NCBI RefSeq assembly: GCF_000496755.2
Contig: NZ_AYKS02000074.1
Location: 1 to 64,000, forward strand
Length of the DNA: 64,000 nt
Reading direction: 5' to 3'
Source of the DNA: Serratia sp. DD3
GTDB lineage: Bacteria > Pseudomonadota > Gammaproteobacteria > Enterobacterales > Enterobacteriaceae
Program-made: the position numbers and the translations under genes
The notes under the pieces: model-generated
Database searches by the model: none
Told to the model about the DNA's origin: nothing
What the model saw: the letters and a program-made list of their open reading frames with translations, nothing else
Part shown: positions 59,336-64,000 of the stretch, one piece after another
Layout of the letters: every line of letters begins with the position of its first letter
Numbering within the stretch: the first letter of the stretch is position 1

Positions 59336-60109
59336 TTATTCAGCAGGTAAAGTGGGTACGTTACCGTCGAACCAGGTCTGGTAAATTTTTGCATAGGAAC
59401 CATCAGCGATAATTTTCTTCAACCCGCTGTTGATCTTGTTGCGTAACTCATCATTGCCTTTAGCGACGGCGATACCAAAATACTGGCGCTCGAATTTGGC
59501 ATCAGAGACCAGTTTGAACTCTTTTTCTGGGTGGGTTTTTATGTAGAACTTGGCAACGCCCACGTCGCCAACCGCAGCACCAATGCCGTCTTCATACAGC
59601 TCTTGCAACATCAGTGGTGTGTTATCGAAACGCTTGATAGCGGTGCTGTTCTTGCCCAAGGTATCGGAAACCACAATGTCTGCGGTGCTGGAGTTAACGA
59701 CGCCAACGTTGAGTGTTTTCAGTGCCGCGATGGAGTCGACGGTAGAACCTTTTGGCACTACGATAGCCTGCTCTGCCGGGAAATAGGGGAGGGAAAAATC
59801 CACCATTTGTTTACGTTTATCCGTGATGGTAATACCAGAAATGATCATATCGCGATCACCGGAGTTTAATGTGGCAAAGATCCCTTCCCACGGTGTATTG
59901 ACCAGCTTCACCTGAAACCCTTCCACCTTGGCGATGGCTTTGATGATATCAATATCGAAGCCTTCTAACTGCTTTTTGCTGTTTTCGAATTCGAATGGGC
60001 GGTAAGTCCCCCCTGAGCCGACCACATAGGTTGGTTCAGTCGCCGCATAGGAGGAAACAGAAAAGGTCGCCGCCAGGCAAGCGCCAATCAGAACTAAACG
60101 TTTTAACAT
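59336..60109 (-). CDS. Periplasmic polar amino acid binding protein
   Basis: The 257-aa precursor has a signal peptide ending SYA (residue 22) and an SBP_bac_3 fold. Motifs are GTYRPFEFENSKKQLEGFDIDI, VNTPWEGIFATLNSGDRDMIISGITIT and RKQMVDFSLPYF. The aspartate in GFDID and the arginine or threonine in SGITITDKR normally bind the ligand backbone. It is the first gene of the operon. Closest recognised relatives are GlnH, HisJ and ArtJ. The ligand is not certain. Confidence 0.9.
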   Translation of the reverse strand: MLKRLVLIGACLAATFSVSSYAATEPTYVVGSGGTYRPFEFENSKKQLEGFDIDIIKAIAKVEGFQVKLVNTPWEGIFATLNSGDRDMIISGITITDKRKQMVDFSLPYFPAEQAIVVPKGSTVDSIAALKTLNVGVVNSSTADIVVSDTLGKNSTAIKRFDNTPLMLQELYEDGIGAAVGDVGVAKFYIKTHPEKEFKLVSDAKFERQYFGIAVAKGNDELRNKINSGLKKIIADGSYAKIYQTWFDGNVPTLPAE

Positions 60110-60486
60110 GAGTCATCCCCGATAATGAGTAGTAAAATTATCTATCTGTTGCCATGCAAGTGATGGAAGGGGGCTTTGAACGGCCAATTTACCTGGTTGA
60201 GCACGTAATTGGCTTCCCTTTCCCTCTTACCTGCCTTGAAGCAATGCGGGTATAGATTGAATTTTTTATGCACTTTAGATGCATAAAAATATACTTACCT
60301 GAATAAAAACACAACCCCTGGTGGTGGTTAAACGGAGGACAGGTTACTTAAAATGCGGAGTAAACAGCATTATTAAAGCCAATAGGGGTGATTGCTGCGG
60401 CCTCTCTCAGTGAGGGAAAAGCCGCTCTCGATGTGGAGTCAAACCAAAAGTTGTGCGATGATTAGTCGGTTTTTTAGGGGGCAGAG
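60110..60486. other. 377-bp divergent region between the ABC operon and ftsB
   Basis: It contains the putative ARG boxes (listed separately) and promoters for both directions. A T-rich stretch with GCGGGTATAG near 60247 resembles an ERIC end. No gene is seen. Confidence 0.5.
60256..60295. promoter_or_regulatory. Paired ARG boxes (ArgR sites) upstream of the ABC operon
   Basis: Box 1 is TGAAT-TTTTT-ATGCA (60258-60272) and box 2 is TGCATAAAAATATA (60280-60293). Both resemble the ArgR half-site pair TGAAT-N4-ATTCA, box 1 with one extra central base and box 2 with three mismatches. With two flanking bases each, the boxes are 3 bp apart, the usual ARG-box spacing. They lie about 150 bp upstream of the binding-protein gene. 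Confidence 0.45.
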
Positions 60487-60807
60487 ATGGGAAAACTTAC
60501 GCTGCTATTGCTGGCATTACTCGGCTGGTTACAGTACTCGCTGTGGCTGGGGAAGAATGGTGTGCACGATTATGTGCGGCTCAAGGAAGACGTCACTGCT
60601 CAGCAAAGCAACAATGCTAAATTAAAAGCGCGTAATGATCAGTTGTTTGCCGAGATCGCCGATTTGAATGGCGGTCAGGAAGCAATCGAGGAGCGTGCGC
60701 GTAATGAACTGGGTATGATCAAGCCTGGTGAGACTTTCTATCGTCTGATCTCTGAGCCCGCTAAGCGTAGTGCGGTATCTTCCACGCCAAATAACCCACA
60801 AAAATAA
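60487..60807 (+). CDS. ftsB: Cell division protein FtsB
   Basis: The 106-aa protein has an N-terminal transmembrane helix ([19 protein letters not shown]) and a periplasmic coiled coil (about residues 30-64). The conserved [18 protein letters not shown] part binds FtsL and FtsQ. It is part of the FtsQBL complex that controls septal peptidoglycan synthesis. It is followed by ispD after 6 bp, the standard ftsB-ispD-ispF-truD order. Confidence 0.95.
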   Translation: MGKLTLLLLALLGWLQYSLWLGKNGVHDYVRLKEDVTAQQSNNAKLKARNDQLFAEIADLNGGQEAIEERARNELGMIKPGETFYRLISEPAKRSAVSSTPNNPQK

Positions 60808-60813
60808 CAGTAA

Positions 60814-61521
60814 ATGAATCCTTTTTCAGACCCTTTTTCTCCGGTAATTGCCATTTTACCCGCCGCCGGGATCGGCAGCCGTATGCAAGCCGATTGCCCG
60901 AAACAGTATTTAACCATTGGTCATCAGACGATTCTTGAGCACGCCATCCAGGCTTTGTTACGCCATCGGCGAATTAGCCAGGTGATTGTGGTTATCAGCC
61001 CCGAAGACCATCAATTTCAAACATTGCCGATTGCCCAGGATCCCCGCGTACAGGTTACCTTGGGGGGCCGACTGCGTGCAGATTCGGTCATGGCTGGGTT
61101 ACAATTGGCGGGTAATACGCGATGGGTGCTGGTGCATGATGCTGCTCGCCCTTGTCTGCATGCTGATGACCTGGAACGACTGTTGGCGATCACTGAACAC
61201 AGCCAGGTCGGTGGCATTCTGGCTACCCCGGTGCGTGATACCATGAAACGTGCCGTGGTGGGGCAACCGGCCATCGCACATACCGTTGAACGTCAGGATT
61301 TATGGCACGCGCTGACCCCGCAGTTATTTCCACTGGAATTACTCAAACTCTGCCTGCAACGTGCACTGGATGAGGGGGTGGAGGTCACCGATGAAGCATC
61401 AGCGATGGAGCATAGTGGTTACCACCCCTTGCTGGTGGCCGGGCGTTCAGACAATATTAAAGTCACGCGACCAGAAGATTTAGCATTGGCCGCATTCTAT
61501 TTGACACAGTTGAACAACTAA
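60814..61521 (+). CDS. ispD: 2-C-methyl-D-erythritol 4-phosphate cytidylyltransferase
   Basis: The 235-aa enzyme couples MEP to CTP in the non-mevalonate isoprenoid pathway. Motifs are [21 protein letters not shown] (nucleotide binding), [12 protein letters not shown], and [27 protein letters not shown]. It precedes ispF by 10 bp. IspG, a later enzyme of the pathway, is a target of ErpA encoded at 19619. Confidence 0.97.
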   Translation: MNPFSDPFSPVIAILPAAGIGSRMQADCPKQYLTIGHQTILEHAIQALLRHRRISQVIVVISPEDHQFQTLPIAQDPRVQVTLGGRLRADSVMAGLQLAGNTRWVLVHDAARPCLHADDLERLLAITEHSQVGGILATPVRDTMKRAVVGQPAIAHTVERQDLWHALTPQLFPLELLKLCLQRALDEGVEVTDEASAMEHSGYHPLLVAGRSDNIKVTRPEDLALAAFYLTQLNN

Positions 61522-61531
61522 GGAGCGCATG

Positions 61532-62005
61532 ATGCGTATCGGTCACGGTTTTGATGTACATAAATTTGGCGGTGAAGGGCCGTTGGTGATCGGTGGTGTT
61601 CGCATTCCTTTTACTCAGGGGCTGTTGGCTCACTCCGATGGTGATGTCGCGCTGCATGCGGTGACCGATGCCTTATTAGGTGCCGTCGCATTGGGTGATA
61701 TTGGCAAGTTGTTCCCGGATACGGATCCTCAATTTAAAGGGGCCGATAGCCGCGAGTTGTTGCGGGAAGCTTGGCGGCGCGTCTGTGCCAAAGGGTATCG
61801 CCTGGGTAATCTGGATGTCACGATCATTGCTCAGGCTCCCAAGATGGCACCACATATTCCGCAGATGCGTGTCTTTCTGGCGGAAGATCTGCAATGTCAT
61901 ATGGATGACGTTAATGTGAAAGCGACCACCACCGAGCAACTAGGTTTTACAGGGCGTGGTGAAGGTATTGCCTGTGAGGCGGTTGTCTTGTTGGTCAAGG
62001 AGTAG
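61532..62005 (+). CDS. ispF: 2-C-methyl-D-erythritol 2,4-cyclodiphosphate synthase
   Basis: The 157-aa enzyme forms the cyclic diphosphate in isoprenoid synthesis. It begins [12 protein letters not shown], with zinc ligands D and H (GFDVH), then [20 protein letters not shown], and [13 protein letters not shown] at the C terminus. I use the second ATG at 61532, which places AAGGAG at good spacing. Confidence 0.97.
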   Translation: MRIGHGFDVHKFGGEGPLVIGGVRIPFTQGLLAHSDGDVALHAVTDALLGAVALGDIGKLFPDTDPQFKGADSRELLREAWRRVCAKGYRLGNLDVTIIAQAPKMAPHIPQMRVFLAEDLQCHMDDVNVKATTTEQLGFTGRGEGIACEAVVLLVKE

Positions 62006-62011
62006 GTCAAG

Positions 62012-63058
62012 ATGGATATGGCAAATCTGACTTGGCAGCACGGTCAACCACGGGCAACCGGTCTTTTAAAGGCTAATTCGGAAGACTTTGTGGTCGTGGA
62101 AGATTTAGGTTTTACACCTGATGGTGAAGGTGAGCACCTGCTGGTGAATATTCGCAAAAATGGCTGTAATACTCAGTTTGTCGCTGACTATCTGGCAAAA
62201 TTTGCCGGTATTCATGCCCGTTCAGTCAGTTATGCCGGGTTGAAAGATCGCCATGCGGTGACTGAACAGTGGTTTTGCCTGCATCTACCGGGTAAAGCCT
62301 CGCCGGATTTTAGCCAGTTTATGCTTGAAGGGTGCCAGGTACTGCAGACCGCTCGCCATTTACGTAAGTTGCGCATTGGTACGCTGAAAGGGAATGATTT
62401 TACACTAGTGCTTCGCCATATTAGTGATCGCCAAGAGGTGGAGCAGCGTCTGCAAGCTATCGCCGTCCATGGCGTCCCCAATTACTTTGGTCTCCAACGT
62501 TTTGGCCATGGTGGCAATAACCTGGTTATGGCACGCCGTTGGGCCAACGATGAAATACGGGTTAAAGAGCGTAATAAGCGTAGTTTCTATCTTTCCGCCA
62601 GCCGGAGCGCGCTATTCAACTTAGTGACCAGCCAGCGTTTGGCTAACCAACAGCAGCGCAAAGTGCTGGCCGGGGATGCATTGCAGCTTGCCGGGCGAGG
62701 GAGTTGGTTTGTCGCCAAAGAGGAAGAGCTGCCAACCTTGCAACAACGTCTGGACGCGGGTGAACTGATGGTTACCGCGCCATTACCGGGCGACGGTGAA
62801 CCTGGTACTGCCAACGAAGTCTTGGCATTTGAACAGCATTGTTTAGCACAACAGCCGGAGTTGCTGACACTTTTAAGGCGTGAACGCGTTGAGCCTGCCC
62901 GTCGGGCCTTACTGTTATACCCACAGAAGTTACAGTGGAACTGGTGGGATGATGCCACCGTTGAGTTACGCTTCTGGTTACCCGCAGGGAGTTTTGCGAC
63001 CAGCGTAGTCCGTGAAATGATACAGCAGGATAACAGTGATGCGGATATTGCTGAGTAA
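62012..63058 (+). CDS. truD: tRNA pseudouridine(13) synthase TruD
   Basis: The 348-aa enzyme modifies U13 of tRNA-Glu. The catalytic aspartate is in [15 protein letters not shown], with [16 protein letters not shown] and [17 protein letters not shown] following. It is full length and ends [16 protein letters not shown], like E. coli TruD. In E. coli and other yersiniae surE follows, but here the next sequence is insertion-sequence debris and a vgrG gene. Confidence 0.97.
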   Translation: MDMANLTWQHGQPRATGLLKANSEDFVVVEDLGFTPDGEGEHLLVNIRKNGCNTQFVADYLAKFAGIHARSVSYAGLKDRHAVTEQWFCLHLPGKASPDFSQFMLEGCQVLQTARHLRKLRIGTLKGNDFTLVLRHISDRQEVEQRLQAIAVHGVPNYFGLQRFGHGGNNLVMARRWANDEIRVKERNKRSFYLSASRSALFNLVTSQRLANQQQRKVLAGDALQLAGRGSWFVAKEEELPTLQQRLDAGELMVTAPLPGDGEPGTANEVLAFEQHCLAQQPELLTLLRRERVEPARRALLLYPQKLQWNWWDDATVELRFWLPAGSFATSVVREMIQQDNSDADIAE

Positions 63059-63138
63059 TAAATATTTTCACTCGTAATTTCCCCCCTCTGGCAGGATAGT
63101 TGTCACCCTTTAAAATTTAATCAGTTGGGGGTTAAGGC

Positions 63139-63426
63139 TTGAATGTGCCGAATTACAGCGAAGAACGTAAGCAAGAGATATTAAGCAAGTTATTGCCACC
63201 ATTAAATATGACCGTGGCAGAAGTTTCCCGCATTGAAGGGATTGGACTGCAAACCTTGTATAATTGGCGGCATAAAGCCAAACAACAAGGTCGTCCTGTG
63301 CCAGGAAATAAATCAACACCTGACCAATGGTCAGCAGAGGCTAAGTTCGCCACTGTACTTGAAACTGCCAGTTTGAATGAAGCCGAATTTCGTTTCGTTT
63401 TGCGTGGTGATAAGGTACTAAAGTAA
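63139..63426 (+). pseudogene. Truncated transposase OrfA (IS3-type)
   Basis: The first 80 codons encode a helix-turn-helix transposase N terminus: YSEERKQEILSKLLPP, VAEVSRIEGIGLQTLYNWR, and DQWSAEAKFATVLETASLNEAE. In intact relatives the sequence continues with a motif like LAEYCRRKGL; here it switches to FRFVLRGDKVLK and stops. No OrfB with the DDE catalytic core follows. It is a fragment of an old insertion at the truD-vgrG junction. A GTG at 63145 or the TTG at 63139 could start it. Confidence 0.75.
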
Positions 63427-63773
63427 CCATTGATTGCGTATAGATCGAGTGTTGCGTGACTTCTACCAGGTTAAAAGAGGGAAGAGTATGTTTATCACTG
63501 TGATAGTTACATATTTCTTTTGAAATAGTCATTCATAAGTGATAAAGGATCCTGTATGGTCACGTAAACCTGAATCAATGTGACATCATATAGTGGCCAC
63601 GGGGAACTTTTTGCCAGACTTCGTAGGGTGAATAATGAGTCCCGCAGAAGGAAATACTGCCAATCTCGATTTCTCTGACTTGCTTCATCGGCATTTCCTG
63701 TCCGTGTGGGCGTGATACAATTGTGTCGTCAGAGGGGCACGGTATTTTATGAATACAACTGACAGAGGATTTC
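63427..63773. other. 347-bp junction between IS remnant and vgrG
   Basis: A 66-codon minus-strand frame (63575-63775) ends HYSPYEVWQKVPRGHYMMSH and is not recognised. The remainder should hold the vgrG promoter. Nothing else is supported. Confidence 0.4.
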
Positions 63774-64000
63774 ATGGACGACTTTTCTCAATCCAGGGTC
63801 ATTGCCCACCTTCCCGAGGAAGGGCAGGGTTTATTGTTTTACGCTGTCGAAGGCACCGAATCCCTTTCCTCATCCTTCCTCTACACCATCATACTGCTGA
63901 GTCAGATACCGATAGCAACCTCGAAAATACTTCTCGGCAAAACCATCACACTGGAAATCCCGCTTCAACACAGTAGGGAGCCGCGGTATATCAACGGGTT
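63774..64000 (+). CDS. vgrG: Type VI secretion VgrG protein, 5' end (runs off the window)
   Basis: An open frame starts at the ATG at 63774 (GAGG site 6 bases upstream) and stays open to the window end, 75 codons. The product reads VIAHLPEEGQGLLFYAVEGTESLSSSFLYTIILLSQ and later LGKTITLEIPL and EPRYING. It matches the N-terminal pattern of VgrG/gp27-like spike proteins: G-L-F after a short strand, GTE-x-LS, a strand of hydrophobics, and LLGK-x-xT then R-Y-x-NG. VgrG forms the tip of the T6SS puncturing device. The gp5-like and effector parts are outside. It is probably the start of a T6SS gene group. Confidence 0.75.
   Translation, partial: MDDFSQSRVIAHLPEEGQGLLFYAVEGTESLSSSFLYTIILLSQIPIATSKILLGKTITLEIPLQHSREPRYING

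Overview
The window is a chromosomal segment of an Enterobacterales genome. Protein sequences and gene order (degP next to barA; relA-mazG-pyrG-eno; cysJIH, iap, cysG-cysDNC; ftsB-ispD-ispF-truD) point to Yersiniaceae, most likely a Yersinia. ERIC-type repeats are frequent. Several conserved genes are broken or missing: rlmD has a large internal deletion, clcA is reduced to its first codons, ampD is not found, and insertion-sequence debris is present. This suggests a lineage with some genome decay. The species cannot be fixed from the window alone.

Layout. 0.2-10.8 kb is an AT-rich accessory island. It holds two divergent winged-helix paralogues, a membrane-regulator pair resembling PsaE/PsaF (MyfE/MyfF), and a minus-strand chaperone-usher operon in Pap-like order: major pilin, PapH-like subunit, usher, chaperone, three minor pilins. 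No two-domain adhesin is seen. 11.4-14.5 kb is hofC-hofB-ppdD (type IV pilin assembly). 14.8-17.8 kb is nadC and ampE, separated by 1.3 kb in which ampD would be expected. 17.9-25.5 kb is hemL, a clcA stub, erpA, the yadS-btuF-mtn cluster, dgt and degP. 25.6-35.5 kb is barA, the rlmD pseudogene, relA, mazG, pyrG and eno. 35.7-42.7 kb is hutUH with a HutC-type operator, queE, queD and a Tat-exported PhoX-type phosphatase.

43.2-57.2 kb is mainly sulfate assimilation. CysD/CysN/CysC activate sulfate to PAPS, CysH reduces PAPS to sulfite, CysJI reduces sulfite to sulfide, and CysG makes the siroheme for CysI. The cysJI and cysH genes are pulled apart by 636 bp of ERIC and other palindromic repeats. 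Between cysH and iap, where E. coli K-12 carries its type I-E CRISPR-Cas locus, lies an AT-rich two-gene cassette: an ABC-type AAA ATPase and a DUF4435/TOPRIM-like protein, resembling PARIS (AriA/AriB) anti-phage systems. 57.4-63.1 kb holds ygbE, an amino-acid ABC transporter with probable paired ARG boxes upstream, ftsB, ispD, ispF and truD. After truD the usual neighbour surE is absent. Instead there is a truncated IS3-type transposase gene and the 5' end of a vgrG gene (type VI secretion), which runs off the window.

The most interesting observations are the ATPase-DUF4435 cassette in the CRISPR position, the long ERIC elements carrying stem-loop modules whose stems co-vary between copies, the fimbrial operon linked to PsaEF-like regulators, and the loss of ampD, clcA and rlmD. 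Coordinates were read by eye. Family assignments come from recognised motifs and remembered homologues, not from searches.
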